Source of the DNA: Bog-473 sp963834405
GTDB lineage: Bacteria > Actinomycetota > Acidimicrobiia > Acidimicrobiales > RAAP-2
DNA length: 64,000 nt
Direction: 5' to 3'
NCBI GenBank assembly: GCA_963834405.1
Contig: CAWIBX010000007.1
Location: forward strand, 248,001-312,000
Shown: one piece after another, positions 1 through 7,629 of the stretch
Layout: the number at the start of each line of letters is the position of its first letter
Position numbering within the stretch: position 1 is the first letter of the stretch
Program-made: the position numbers and the translations under genes
Notes under the pieces: generated by a model
What the model saw: the letters and a program-made list of their open reading frames with translations, nothing else
What the model was told of the DNA's origin: nothing
Database searches by the model: none

Positions 1-11
1 CCGTCACGCCG

Positions 12-644
12 TCACGCGGCCGCGGCCGTGGCGAGGCTCACGAAGTTGGACAGCAGGGCCAGCCCCGTGGCGCCCGACTTCTCCGGGTGGAACTGCGCCC
101 CCCAGAGTGGCCCGCGCACGGCGAGGGCGGCGACCGGGCCGCCGTAGTCGCACACCGCGACCGTCTCGTCTCCGACGGGTGGCACGTAGGAGTGCACGAA
201 GTAGACCCAGGGCCGCTCCCCCAGTCCACGCAGCGGCGGCGGCTCGGCCTCGCCCCGTACCTCCAGGCGGTTCCACTGCATCTGCGGGTGTTTCACCCCG
301 CCGGGGAGGCGGCCGACGGTGCCGCGGAACACCCCGAGTCCGTCCGCACCCGGGCTCTCGACGGAGCCCTCGTAGAGCAGCTGGAACCCGACGCAGACCC
401 CGAAGAACGGCAGGCCCGCCGCCAACGCGTCCCGGGCCGGCTCCTCCAACCCGCTCTCGCGCAGCGCCCGCGCGCATGCCCCGAACGCGCCGACCCCGGG
501 CAGGACGACCGCGTCGGCGGCCTCGACCGACACGCGATCCGTCACCAGCCGGGCCGCCGCCCCGAGGTGCTGCAGCGCCTTCTCGGCCGACCGCAGGTTG
601 CCGATGCCGTAGTCGAGGACGGCGACGCGCGGGCCGGCGGTCAC
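12..644 (-). CDS. hisH: Imidazole glycerol phosphate synthase, glutaminase subunit HisH
   Basis: Class I glutamine amidotransferase (210 aa) that supplies ammonia to HisF in histidine biosynthesis. Visible: an N-terminal DYGIGN motif, the nucleophile Cys84 in GVCVGFQLL, and the His186/Glu188 pair in AQFHPEKS, so the Cys-His-Glu triad is complete. The length fits the family (about 200-215 aa). It starts with GTG at 644 inside the hisB stop (GTGA overlap), so it is translationally coupled in the order hisD-C-B-H. The next gene, presumably hisA, would begin at or just past the window edge: a GTG at position 7 is a possible start but cannot be verified. Confidence 0.97.
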   Translation of the reverse strand: MTAGPRVAVLDYGIGNLRSAEKALQHLGAAARLVTDRVSVEAADAVVLPGVGAFGACARALRESGLEEPARDALAAGLPFFGVCVGFQLLYEGSVESPGADGLGVFRGTVGRLPGGVKHPQMQWNRLEVRGEAEPPPLRGLGERPWVYFVHSYVPPVGDETVAVCDYGGPVAALAVRGPLWGAQFHPEKSGATGLALLSNFVSLATAAAA

Positions 645-1240
645 AGAGTGCCCTTGGTCGAGGGGATGGCGCTCCCCTCGACGCGCACGGCGTCACGCAG
701 GCACCGGGCGACACCTTTGAAGCCCGCCTCCAGGATGTGGTGCGTGTTCTTGCCCTCGGCCAACCGGATGTGCAGCGTGAGGTTGGCTGCGGTGGCGAAG
801 GCCCGCCAGAACTCCTCGGCCAGCTGGGGGTTGAAGGGGGGCGAGCCCAGCCCCGGTGTGTCCGGCGCGAACTCCACGGCGTAGGCGAGGTACGGGCGGC
901 CGGAGAGGTCGAGAGCCACCTCGACGAGCGCCTCGTCGAGCGGCAGCGCCATGGACGCGAAGCGGCGGATGCCGGCCTTGTCGCCCAGCGCCTCCGCCAG
1001 GCAGCCGCCGAGCACGATGCCGACGTCCTCCACGGTGTGGTGGGCGTCGACCTGCAGGTCCCCGCTGGCCGCGACGGTGAGGTCGAAGGAGGCGTGCCGC
1101 CCCAGCTGCTCGACCATGTGATCGAAGAAGGGCAGTCCGGTCGAGACGTCTGTCGTCCCGGTCCCGTCCACGACGAGGGTGGCGGCGACCGTGGTCTCCT
1201 TGGTGGCGCGGTCCCGGCTGGCCCGGCGGGCTGTGCTCAC
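641..1240 (-). CDS. hisB: Imidazoleglycerol-phosphate dehydratase HisB
   Basis: Manganese-dependent dehydratase converting imidazole glycerol phosphate to imidazole acetol phosphate. Visible: the duplicated His-rich metal-binding motifs, with FFDHM near residue 40, HHTVEDVGIVLG in the first half and HHILEAGFKG in the second. The monofunctional 199-aa length is usual for Actinobacteria; there is no phosphatase domain. I chose GTG at 1240 because it overlaps the hisC stop in a GTGA arrangement. The reading frame stays open to 1309, but that stretch lies inside hisC and looks like arginine-rich shadow sequence. Confidence 0.96.
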   Translation of the reverse strand: MSTARRASRDRATKETTVAATLVVDGTGTTDVSTGLPFFDHMVEQLGRHASFDLTVAASGDLQVDAHHTVEDVGIVLGGCLAEALGDKAGIRRFASMALPLDEALVEVALDLSGRPYLAYAVEFAPDTPGLGSPPFNPQLAEEFWRAFATAANLTLHIRLAEGKNTHHILEAGFKGVARCLRDAVRVEGSAIPSTKGTL

Positions 1241-2301
1241 AGGCTCTCCTTCAATGCGGTGAGGAAGCGGTCGTTCTCGGCCGCGGTGCCGACGGTGACG
1301 CGCAGGCATCCCCGCAGGCCCTCCCAGTTGGCGCAGTTGCGGATCAGCACGGAGTGCGCGAGCAGGGACCGCCAGACCTCGTCGGCGTCCCGGTCCCGGG
1401 GCCGGAACAGGATGAAGTTGGCGTCCGAGGGCCAGGTGTCGACCGGCAGGTCGGCCAGCGCGGCGCCCACCCGGCCGCGCTCCTCGGCGATGCGGGCCAC
1501 CCGGGCCTCCATCTCGGACACGTGGCGCAGCGCGAGGATCCCGGCCGCCTGCGTCTGCGCGGACAGGTGGTACGGCAGGACCACCGCCTCACAGGCGCGC
1601 ACCACCGCCGGGTCCGCCACCAGGTAGCCGAGGCGGGCGCCCGCCATGGCCCACGTCTTGGAGAAGGTGCGCGTGACGACCAGGCCCGGATGCCCGGGGC
1701 CGCGCAGCTCCAGCGCGGACCAGGGGGAGAACTGCCCGTAGGCCTCGTCGACGATCACCAGTCCCGGCGCCGCACCGAGGACCGCCTCGACGGTGGCGGG
1801 TGGCTCCGCCCGACCCGTCGGGTTGTTGGGCGAGCACAGGAACGTGACGTCGGGACGCTCCGCCGCCAGCAGCGTCGCCGCGTCGGCGGGGTCGATGAGG
1901 AAGTCGTCGTCACGACCGCCCTCCACCATCTCGGTCCCGGTGATGCGGGCGATGTGCGAGTGCAGCGCGTAGGTCGGTTCGAACAGGAGCGCACGGCGGC
2001 CCGGGCCGCCGAAGGCGAGCAGCAGGCACTGCAGCACCTCGTTCGAGCCGTTGGCGCAGAAGATCTCGTCCGCCCTCACCCCGTGCAGCGCGGCCACGGC
2101 CTCGCGCAGCTCCGTGGCCGGGCGGTCCGGATAACGGTGGAACGAGACCTCCTCGAGCGCCGCCAAGAGCTCTTCGCGCCAGGCGTCGGGGGGCGCGAAG
2201 GGGGACTCGTTGGTGTTGAGGCGCACCTCGGCCGCGACCTGGGGCGAGTGGTACCCCTCGGCCAGCTGGAGGTCGGGGCGCACCGGCGGGATCGCGCTCA
2301 C
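1237..2301 (-). CDS. hisC: Histidinol-phosphate aminotransferase HisC
   Basis: Fold-type I PLP aminotransferase (354 aa) converting imidazole acetol phosphate plus glutamate to histidinol phosphate. Visible: N-terminal RLNTNESPF, the CSPNNPTG motif at about 156-163, the DEAYGQF cofactor Asp/Tyr motif, and the Schiff-base Lys215 in TFSKTWAMAGARLGY. GTG at 2301 overlaps the hisD stop by four bases. The open frame upstream runs far into hisD, but that part is a shadow of hisD. An aminotransferase of this clade may also act on aromatic keto acids, but its place in the operon makes HisC the natural call. Confidence 0.96.
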   Translation of the reverse strand: MSAIPPVRPDLQLAEGYHSPQVAAEVRLNTNESPFAPPDAWREELLAALEEVSFHRYPDRPATELREAVAALHGVRADEIFCANGSNEVLQCLLLAFGGPGRRALLFEPTYALHSHIARITGTEMVEGGRDDDFLIDPADAATLLAAERPDVTFLCSPNNPTGRAEPPATVEAVLGAAPGLVIVDEAYGQFSPWSALELRGPGHPGLVVTRTFSKTWAMAGARLGYLVADPAVVRACEAVVLPYHLSAQTQAAGILALRHVSEMEARVARIAEERGRVGAALADLPVDTWPSDANFILFRPRDRDADEVWRSLLAHSVLIRNCANWEGLRGCLRVTVGTAAENDRFLTALKESL

Positions 2302-3611
2302 GGCTCCTCCTCGCCCAGCGCGGCGAGCCGGCGGCGCACCGAGTCGGCGTGTGCGGGCAGTCCCTCGGTCTCGGCGAGGGTCACCACGTAGGGGCCGAGC
2401 GCGCGGACCGCGTCCGGCGTCGCCTGCACCGCGTGGATGTGCTTGCGGAAGTCGTCCGCCCGCAGCGCGGAGGCGAAGCGGGCGGTCCGGTTCGTCGGCA
2501 GCACGTGGTTCGGGCCGGCGACGTAGTCCCCCAGGCTCGCCGGGGACCACTCGCCCACGAACACCGCGCCGGCGTTGCGGACCTGGGACACCAGCGCGTC
2601 GGCCTCGCCGTCGGGGACCATGAGCTGCAGGTGTTCGGGCGCCACCGCGTTGGCCACGGCCACGGCGTGGGCGGGCGTGTCCACGAGGCAGGCGATGCCG
2701 GCGCCGGCCAGCGTGGCCTCCAGGTCCGCGCGGCGGGGCGAGGCCGCGACGATGCGGTCGACCTCCGCCGTCACCGCGTCGAGCACCGCACGGTCCCACG
2801 TCACGAGCCAGGCCAGGCCGTCGGGCCCGTGCTCCGCCTGGACGACGAGGTCGATGGCCGCGAACGCGGGCGGTGCGGACGGACCGGCCACGATCACGAT
2901 CTCCGAAGGCCCGGCGAAGGCGGACGCCACCCCGACCACGCCCGACACCTGGCGCTTGGCCTCGGCGACGTAGGCGTTCCCAGGCCCGGCGACGACGTCG
3001 ACCGCCGGCACGGTCTCGGTGCCGTAGGCCAGGGCGCCGACAGCCTGGGCGCCGCCGATCCGGTAGACCTCGTCGACGCCGGCGACCGCGGCGGCGCACA
3101 GGGTGGCGCCGTCCACCCGCCCGTCGGGGCCCGGCGGGACGCAGAGCGCGAGGGCGCCGACGCCGGCCACCCGCGCCGGGGCGGCGCACATGAGCACGGT
3201 GGAGGGGTAGCGGGCGCGCCCACCGGGCGCGTACAGGCCGGCCCACTCGACCGGACGGACCAGGTGCCGCACGGTGATCCCGCCGTCCACCAACTCCCCC
3301 GGCGGGGTTCCCTCGTGCGCGTGGTAGGCGAGGATCCGGTCGTACGCCACCTTGAGGGCGCTCCGCAGGTCGGCGTCGGCTGCCGCGACCGCCTCGTCGA
3401 TCTCCTCGGCCGGGACGCGCAGGCCGCCCGAGACGTCCACCCCGTCGAAGGCTGCGGTGCAGCGCACGACGGCCGCGTCGCCCTCGACGCGCACCTCCCG
3501 GAGGATCCCGGCGACGGCGTCGTGGACGTCCGCACCGGGCGCGTCCGGGCGCGGCAGGGCGCCGTCGAACGGCGGTTCCTTTCCGCGCAGGTCCAGGACA
3601 CGAAGGGGCAT
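2298..3611 (-). CDS. hisD: Histidinol dehydrogenase HisD
   Basis: Zinc- and NAD-dependent enzyme for the last two oxidations from histidinol to histidine. The 437-aa length is typical. Visible motifs: GNAYVAEAKRQV, AGPSEIVIVAG, the AEHGPDG segment with zinc-site residues, and the C-terminal AGPNHVLPT and FRKHIHAV blocks that carry catalytic and zinc-binding His. It begins with ATG at 3611 and is the first visible gene of the histidine operon. A TAGCCT hexamer 9 bases before the start suggests transcription with a very short or absent leader. Confidence 0.97.
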   Translation of the reverse strand: MPLRVLDLRGKEPPFDGALPRPDAPGADVHDAVAGILREVRVEGDAAVVRCTAAFDGVDVSGGLRVPAEEIDEAVAAADADLRSALKVAYDRILAYHAHEGTPPGELVDGGITVRHLVRPVEWAGLYAPGGRARYPSTVLMCAAPARVAGVGALALCVPPGPDGRVDGATLCAAAVAGVDEVYRIGGAQAVGALAYGTETVPAVDVVAGPGNAYVAEAKRQVSGVVGVASAFAGPSEIVIVAGPSAPPAFAAIDLVVQAEHGPDGLAWLVTWDRAVLDAVTAEVDRIVAASPRRADLEATLAGAGIACLVDTPAHAVAVANAVAPEHLQLMVPDGEADALVSQVRNAGAVFVGEWSPASLGDYVAGPNHVLPTNRTARFASALRADDFRKHIHAVQATPDAVRALGPYVVTLAETEGLPAHADSVRRRLAALGEEEP

Positions 3612-3620
3612 GAGGTCACA

Positions 3621-3626
3621 AGGCTA
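3621..3626 (-). promoter_or_regulatory. Candidate -10 element of the histidine operon
   Basis: TAGCCT on the minus strand fits the actinobacterial TANNNT -10 consensus and lies 9 nt before the hisD ATG, which would give a nearly leaderless transcript. No clear -35 was seen, so this rests on position and hexamer alone. Confidence 0.4.
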
Positions 3627-3707
3627 CCGGCGCCCCCCGCCGGGCCTTTTCCACCGGGACGGCAATTCGTGGCCGAACCGGCTCCCGGGATCGGCCATCA
3701 TCGAGGG

Positions 3708-3899
3708 ATGTCGACCGCCGCCGAGATCTCCTCCCTCTCTTCGTCGCTCCAGGAGCTGCACGAGCGGGTCACCGCGCTCGCCGAGGGTGCGTTGGCCCGC
3801 GGCGACGAAGACATGGCACACGAGCTCATTGCCGTCGAGCGCTCGCTCGGCGGGGCGCTGCGCCGGCTGCGCCGCTTCGCACAGGCCCGGGGCGTGTGA
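3708..3899 (+). CDS. Small coiled-coil protein of unknown function
   Basis: A 63-aa protein, helical from end to end, with heptad-like spacing of Leu/Ile/Ala through its first half, for example SSLSSSLQELHERV, and an Arg-rich C-terminus (RRLRRFAQARGV). No known domain is recognised. Charged residues are balanced and there is no membrane segment, so it should be a cytosolic helical dimer or bundle. Coding is supported by the ATG at 3708 shortly after the hisD promoter region, by GC-rich third positions, and by a clean stop before the next gene. It is divergent from hisD, so the two may share a regulatory region of about 96 bp. Confidence 0.65.
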   Translation: MSTAAEISSLSSSLQELHERVTALAEGALARGDEDMAHELIAVERSLGGALRRLRRFAQARGV

Positions 3900-3911
3900 G
3901 CCTCCCGCCTT

Positions 3912-4163
3912 CTAGCGGTAACTGAGGGCCTGCAGCTGCCGCCGGACCTTTCGCCTGGTGGAGAGCAGGTAGAAGCCACCCAACAGAAAGCCGACCCCGA
4001 CCAGGAAGGCGACGACGAGGACCACCACCCAGGCCGTCTTGTTGGATCCCGCCCCGTAGAACGCGACCGCCGGCCGGCTCGCAGCGTCGACGATGGCCCA
4101 GACAGGAATTACCAGCGCGAAGAACAGGACAACGAGCGTGATCAGCAGGTCCGGACCGAACAT
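3912..4163 (-). CDS. Small integral membrane protein, DUF2516-like
   Basis: An 83-aa membrane protein with two transmembrane helices, at about residues 5-27 (LLITLVVLFFALVIPVW) and 44-66. A short loop between them carries the conserved-looking AFYGAGSNKTAW motif, and a basic tail (RRKVRR) should face the cytoplasm. This layout resembles the actinobacterial DUF2516/phospholipase-D-nuclease N-terminal-like small membrane proteins; the exact family is inferred by eye. No function is known. It converges with the upstream small coiled-coil gene, separated by about 12 bp. Confidence 0.7.
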   Translation of the reverse strand: MFGPDLLITLVVLFFALVIPVWAIVDAASRPAVAFYGAGSNKTAWVVVLVVAFLVGVGFLLGGFYLLSTRRKVRRQLQALSYR

Positions 4164-4235
4164 TTCGCATCGACCTCGTCTCGGTGGAAGGCCACTTCAC
4201 GATATCCGACGGGTCGATCGAACCTGTTCGGCGAG

Positions 4236-4634
4236 CTACACCGCGTACAGCACGAGCTCGTGGCCGAGCAGGGTGGCCGCCGTGCGCAGCACGGCCTGGC
4301 GCTGGGCGACCACGGCGCAGTTGCGGCGCTCGGCCAGCTCCACCACGGCGACCGCCGCCAGGTCCGAGGTGTCGCAGCGCGCCGCGATCTCACCCGAGCG
4401 CCGCGCCACCTCGCCGGTGTAGGGCTCGACCTCGGTGCCGGCCAGCAGCTCGCCGATGCGGTCGCTGCGCGCCTCGGTGCGGTAGCCCTCGGCCACGGCC
4501 ACGGCGGGGATGACGGGCACGATGCCGTTCGAGAGCGCCGCCCGGTGCAGTGCCCACATCATGCGGTCACCCCGGGCCGCCGCGTGCAGCGCGCCGAGGC
4601 CGTAGGCCAGGCCCTCTCGCCGATCGGCGGTCAC
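4236..4634 (-). CDS. VapC-like PIN-domain protein with degenerate active site
   Basis: A 132-aa PIN-fold protein encoded directly after a VapB-like antitoxin (GTGA overlap at 4631-4634), so it looks like the toxin of a type II module. The order of elements matches VapC: an N-terminal hydrophobic strand, VPVIPAVAVAEGYR with the second acidic residue (Glu), TSDLAAVAVVELA with the third (Asp), then VVAQRQAVLRTAATLLG. Two expected acids are missing. The strand that normally reads LDA or LDT is AYGLGALHAA here, and the late D/S position reads AQRQ. No alternative frame restores the first Asp. It may be an inactive or changed toxin. The GTG start is set by the overlap. Confidence 0.75.
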   Translation of the reverse strand: MTADRREGLAYGLGALHAAARGDRMMWALHRAALSNGIVPVIPAVAVAEGYRTEARSDRIGELLAGTEVEPYTGEVARRSGEIAARCDTSDLAAVAVVELAERRNCAVVAQRQAVLRTAATLLGHELVLYAV

Positions 4635-4897
4635 CGCCGCCGGACGCGGGAGGTGACGCTGGACACGCCCGAGCGCAGACGCGCCAGCAGCGCCTCACCG
4701 GCCGCCAGCTCTTCGGCGCTCAGCGATCCCGTCTCACCTTCCCAGGCCGCCACGCCGCGCAGTCCCTGCCGGACTCGCAGCTGCTTCTCGGCCGCGGTCG
4801 ACAGCCAGGCACTGAAGGAGACCCCGTCCTGCTTCGCCGCGTCTTCGACGGCGGAGGCCACCCCGTCGTCCAGGGAGACCGACCGCTTGGTGACCAT
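4631..4897 (-). CDS. VapB-like ribbon-helix-helix antitoxin
   Basis: An 88-aa protein beginning MVTKRSVSLDDGVASAVEDA, a ribbon-helix-helix-type DNA-binding start, followed by a helical region (SFSAWLSTAAEKQLRVRQG) and a C-terminal part that would wrap the toxin. ATG at 4897 has a GGAGG ribosome-binding site (minus strand GGAGGCGATG). The frame is open upstream to 5113, but that sequence contains palindromes and looks non-coding. The inverted repeat ACCATCG/CGATGGT covers the start codon and Shine-Dalgarno region, fitting autoregulation by the antitoxin. Translationally coupled to the PIN gene. Confidence 0.8.
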   Translation of the reverse strand: MVTKRSVSLDDGVASAVEDAAKQDGVSFSAWLSTAAEKQLRVRQGLRGVAAWEGETGSLSAEELAAGEALLARLRSGVSSVTSRVRRR

Positions 4898-4910
4898 CGC
4901 CTCCGATGGT
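4893..4910. promoter_or_regulatory. Candidate operator palindrome of the VapBC-like module
   Basis: ACCATCG-CCTC-CGATGGT, a perfect 7-bp inverted repeat with a 4-bp spacer. It overlaps the antitoxin start codon, its Shine-Dalgarno and a minus-strand TACCAT hexamer (4906-4911). Ribbon-helix-helix antitoxins commonly bind such palindromes to repress their own operon; binding here is inferred. Confidence 0.5.
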
Positions 4911-4982
4911 AGCACCTCAAGTAATACCGGTGACGGCCGAACGGCGACGCCGTTATCGGCGCTCTGACCAGGGCGGGAAACA

Positions 4983-5010
4983 CCAATGCCGGCCCGAAGG
5001 CCGGCATTGG
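4983..5010. other. Perfect 12-bp hairpin in the vapB-nth intergenic region
   Basis: CCAATGCCGGCC, a 4-nt loop CGAA, then GGCCGGCATTGG. No T-tract follows on either strand, so it is not a classical intrinsic terminator. It lies 85 bp upstream of the antitoxin start and could be a second operator, a protective mRNA structure, or a REP-like element. Confidence 0.55.
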
Positions 5011-5048
5011 GCGAGTCGGCCAGGAGGCGGATCCCAGCATCGACTCTT

Positions 5049-5078
5049 TTGGAACCAGGTGGCGGGAACCGGTTCCAA
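5049..5078. repeat. Inverted repeat TTGGAACC / GGTTCCAA
   Basis: TTGGAACC at 5049-5056 is matched by GGTTCCAA at 5071-5078; inside it lies a 12-bp perfect palindrome GGAACCGGTTCC at 5065-5076. It lies between the nth terminator and the antitoxin gene. This is the form of a dimeric repressor site, but no regulator can be assigned. Confidence 0.45.
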
Positions 5079-5133
5079 TAGGCATGGTAGCGCAGGCCCT
5101 TCACAGAAATCACCCCGTGAAACGGGAATTGCG

Positions 5134-5154
5134 AAAAAAGGGGACAAAAGTCCC
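5134..5154 (-). terminator. Rho-independent terminator downstream of nth
   Basis: On the minus strand a GGGAC stem, TTTT loop and GTCCC stem are followed after one C by six T residues. It begins one base after the nth stop codon. It is the clearest intrinsic terminator in the window. Confidence 0.85.
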
Positions 5155-5155
5155 A

Positions 5156-5824
5156 TCAAACGGTCGATGAGGGGCAGAAATCGGCGAGTGAGCACCGGTT
5201 GCACTGCGGTTTTCGGGCGAGGCAGACCGCCCGCCCGTGGAGGATGAGCCGCAGGCTGAAGGACCCGCGCTCGGCCGCCGGGATCATGGTGTTCAGCTCG
5301 AGCTCGACCTTCACCGCGTCGCCCCGTTGCGCCGGCGCCAGGGCGTCGGTGAGCCCGAGCCGCCGGCTCAGCCGCAGGACGTGGGTGTCGACGGGCAGGC
5401 CCGGCAGGCCGAACGCGACGCTGCGCACGACGTTGCCCGTCTTGCGGCCGACTCCGGGGAGGCTGTCCAGCTCCGAGAGATCCTGGGGCACCTCGCCGCC
5501 GAAGCGCTCGACCACCGCGGCGGCCATGCCCATGATGCTCCTCGTCTTCGAGCGGAAGAAGCCCGTGGAGCGGATGAGCTCCTCCACCTTCTCAGGATCC
5601 GCCGCGGCGAGGTCGGCCGGCTCCGGATAGGCGGCGAAGAGCGCCGGCGTGACCATGTTCACCCGCACGTCGGTGGACTGTGCCGAGAGGATGGTGGCGA
5701 CCAGCAGCTGGAACGGGGTCTCGAAGTCGAGGGCGCACAGCTCCTTGGCGGTCCCCGGGTAGAGCTCGGCCAGGCGTTGCATGGTCAGCCGGGCCCGCCC
5801 CTTCGGTGTCCTGGGCTTCGCCAC
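5156..5824 (-). CDS. nth: Endonuclease III (AP lyase / DNA glycosylase)
   Basis: Base-excision repair glycosylase/AP lyase for oxidised pyrimidines, about 222 aa. Visible: the helix-hairpin-helix LPGVGRKTGNVV with the catalytic Lys, the catalytic Asp in VDTHVLRL, and the C-terminal [4Fe-4S] cluster CLARKPQCNRCSLADFC with C-x6-C-x2-C-x5-C spacing. I chose GTG at 5824 (VAKPRTPKGRARL) because it clears the divergent mshD gene. An in-frame GTG at 5890 with a GTGAGGG-like ribosome site would add 22 residues and overlap mshD, and cannot be excluded. The terminator follows immediately. Confidence 0.95.
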   Translation of the reverse strand: MAKPRTPKGRARLTMQRLAELYPGTAKELCALDFETPFQLLVATILSAQSTDVRVNMVTPALFAAYPEPADLAAADPEKVEELIRSTGFFRSKTRSIMGMAAAVVERFGGEVPQDLSELDSLPGVGRKTGNVVRSVAFGLPGLPVDTHVLRLSRRLGLTDALAPAQRGDAVKVELELNTMIPAAERGSFSLRLILHGRAVCLARKPQCNRCSLADFCPSSTV

Positions 5825-5855
5825 CGGCTCAACGTACCGGGTTACCTTGGCCGGC

Positions 5856-6830
5856 GTGGACGTCGTTGCGCTGGCCGACATGGACGACACGCGTCGTCAC
5901 GCCCTCACCGCGCTGGTGGCCGGGTCCCAGGCGGCGGACGGGCACCCGCCGCTCCCCGAGCCGCAGTACGTGGCCGTCACGCGCGGCGGGGAGGTGGCCC
6001 AAGGCATGCGGGCCGTCCTGGCCGAGCGCGACGGGGCGCTCGTCGGCTGCGCGCTGCTCACCCCGGGCCGCGACGGCGCCACCGCGCTGCACCTCGTCAC
6101 GGACCCCGGCGAACCCGATCGCCCCGCCCTCGCCTCCCGGCTCGTCGACGACGCCGTGCGGGTGTGGGGAGACGAAGGCCACCCCGGTCCCCTCCACCTC
6201 TGGGCCATGCGGGCCGGATCCGCCGACGACGAGCTGGCGCGCCGCCACGGGTTCGTGCCCGAGCGCGACCTGTTGCAGATGCGGGTGCCCCTCCCCCTCG
6301 CCCGCGACGTCCTGGACGCGACGCGCCCAATCGTGACCCGGCCCTTCGTGCCGGGAAGAGACGACGACGCCTGGCTCGCCGTCAACAACCGCGCCTTCGC
6401 CGGCCACCCCGAACAGGGCGCGTGGACGCTGGCGCAGCTGCACGAGCGCCTGGCGGCGGACTGGGTGGACCTCGACGGCTTCCTCGTGGCGGACGACCCG
6501 GACGGCGACGGGCTCGTCGGGTCGTGCTGGACCAAGATCCACCGCGACGGGAACGGGGAACCCGGCCTGGGCGAGATCTACGTCATTTCCGTCGACCCGG
6601 CGCACCACGGCGGCGGCCTGGGCCGTGCCCTCACCGTGGCCGGGCTGGTCTTCATGACCGGCCGGGGCGTGCGGACGGGGATGCTCTACACCGACGCGTC
6701 GAACGAGGCCGCGGTCGCCCTCTACACCGCACTCGGCTTCACGGTCGACCATGTCGACCGGTCGTACCGGCGCGACGCACCCGACACACCCGACACGCCC
6801 GGCGCGGCCGGCGCCCAGCCGGTCAGCTGA
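5856..6830 (+). CDS. mshD: Mycothiol synthase MshD
   Basis: Last step of mycothiol biosynthesis: acetyl transfer from acetyl-CoA to Cys-GlcN-Ins. The 324-aa protein has two tandem GNAT domains. The C-terminal, catalytic one carries GEIYVISVDPAHHGGGLGRA, the acetyl-CoA-binding loop typical of MshD, followed by LYTDASNEAAVALYTALGF. The N-terminal domain is degenerate, as in the family. GTG at 5856 is preferred; ATG at 5881 is an alternative. Mycothiol is essentially confined to Actinobacteria, so this gene is a taxonomic marker. It is divergent from nth by about 31 bp and overlaps the convergent VIT gene by 8 bp. Confidence 0.93.
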   Translation: MDVVALADMDDTRRHALTALVAGSQAADGHPPLPEPQYVAVTRGGEVAQGMRAVLAERDGALVGCALLTPGRDGATALHLVTDPGEPDRPALASRLVDDAVRVWGDEGHPGPLHLWAMRAGSADDELARRHGFVPERDLLQMRVPLPLARDVLDATRPIVTRPFVPGRDDDAWLAVNNRAFAGHPEQGAWTLAQLHERLAADWVDLDGFLVADDPDGDGLVGSCWTKIHRDGNGEPGLGEIYVISVDPAHHGGGLGRALTVAGLVFMTGRGVRTGMLYTDASNEAAVALYTALGFTVDHVDRSYRRDAPDTPDTPGAAGAQPVS

Positions 6831-7545
6831 CGCCGGCCCCGATCGCGCGTCCCACGCCGAACGTCACCGCGGCGGCGATCGTCGTCACGGCCAGCTGGCG
6901 CAGGGCGGACGGCAAGACCGGCCGCTCCGTGAACCGGGCCAGGACGACCCCGACGACGACGGCCGCCACTGCGCTCAGGACGATCGACGCCACAATGGCG
7001 GCGGTGCCCGAGCCGATCAGCCAGGGCAGCAACGGAATGAACGCGCCGATGGCGAAGGTCACGAAGGACGCCGACGCCGCCTGCCACGGTGATCCGAGCC
7101 TCTCCGTCGAGATCCCCAGCTCCTCGCGGGCGTGGGTCTCCAGCGCCAGGTCCGGGTTCTGCATCACCTCGTTCACCATTTCGTCGGCCACCGCCGGGTC
7201 GATCCCCCGCCGTACGTACATGCCGCGCAGCTCCGCGGCCTCGCCCTTGGGGTGACGCTCCAGCGCGCGCCGCTCCACCTCGAGCTCGCGTTCCATCAGC
7301 TCCCGCTGGGCCGTCATGGAGAGGTACTCGCCCGCCGCCATGGAGAACGAGCCGGCGATGAGGCCGGCCACGCCGGCCAGGCGCACGATCGACCCGCCCG
7401 GGCTGGCACCTGCGATGCCCAGGACGAGGGACACATTGGTCACGAGACCGTCGCTGATGCCGAAGACCGCAGCCCGCGCGCCGCCCCCGCCGACATCCCG
7501 GTGGTGATGCGGCGGGAACCCTTCGTGCTCGTGGCCGAGGCTCAC
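6823..7545 (-). CDS. VIT1/CCC1-family iron/manganese transporter
   Basis: A 240-aa membrane protein of the vacuolar iron transporter family. Visible: N-terminal His-rich HEHEGFPPHHH, the conserved FGISDGLVTNVSLVLG in the first transmembrane helix, FSMAAGEYLSMTAQRE (helix 2 and its cytosolic metal-binding helix with many Glu), then three C-terminal helices (ASFVTFAIGAFIPLLPWL onward). It probably exports Fe2+ or Mn2+ from the cytosol. GTG at 7545 gives the family-typical N-terminus; the longer open frame runs through the divergent MaoC gene and is a shadow. Confidence 0.88.
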   Translation of the reverse strand: MSLGHEHEGFPPHHHRDVGGGGARAAVFGISDGLVTNVSLVLGIAGASPGGSIVRLAGVAGLIAGSFSMAAGEYLSMTAQRELMERELEVERRALERHPKGEAAELRGMYVRRGIDPAVADEMVNEVMQNPDLALETHAREELGISTERLGSPWQAASASFVTFAIGAFIPLLPWLIGSGTAAIVASIVLSAVAAVVVGVVLARFTERPVLPSALRQLAVTTIAAAVTFGVGRAIGAGVS

Positions 7546-7629
7546 CGGAGTCAGCGTAGTGAGCGGCCTCAGCGCGGGTAGCGTGCCGGAGCGGAAGCGG
7601 CCTGACCAGCAAGGAGCGAGGAGTAGACC

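Noticed and set aside
1..11. Start of hisA at GTG near position 7
   Set aside because: Only two codons or fewer would be inside the window; cannot be supported.
1237..3246. 669-codon minus frame suggesting a longer HisC
   Set aside because: The upstream part lies in hisD in another frame and is Arg/Gly-rich; HisC begins at the GTG overlapping the hisD stop.
4898..5113. N-terminal extension of the antitoxin to ATG 5113
   Set aside because: The stretch is full of palindromes, and the ribosome-binding site and family start fit ATG 4897.
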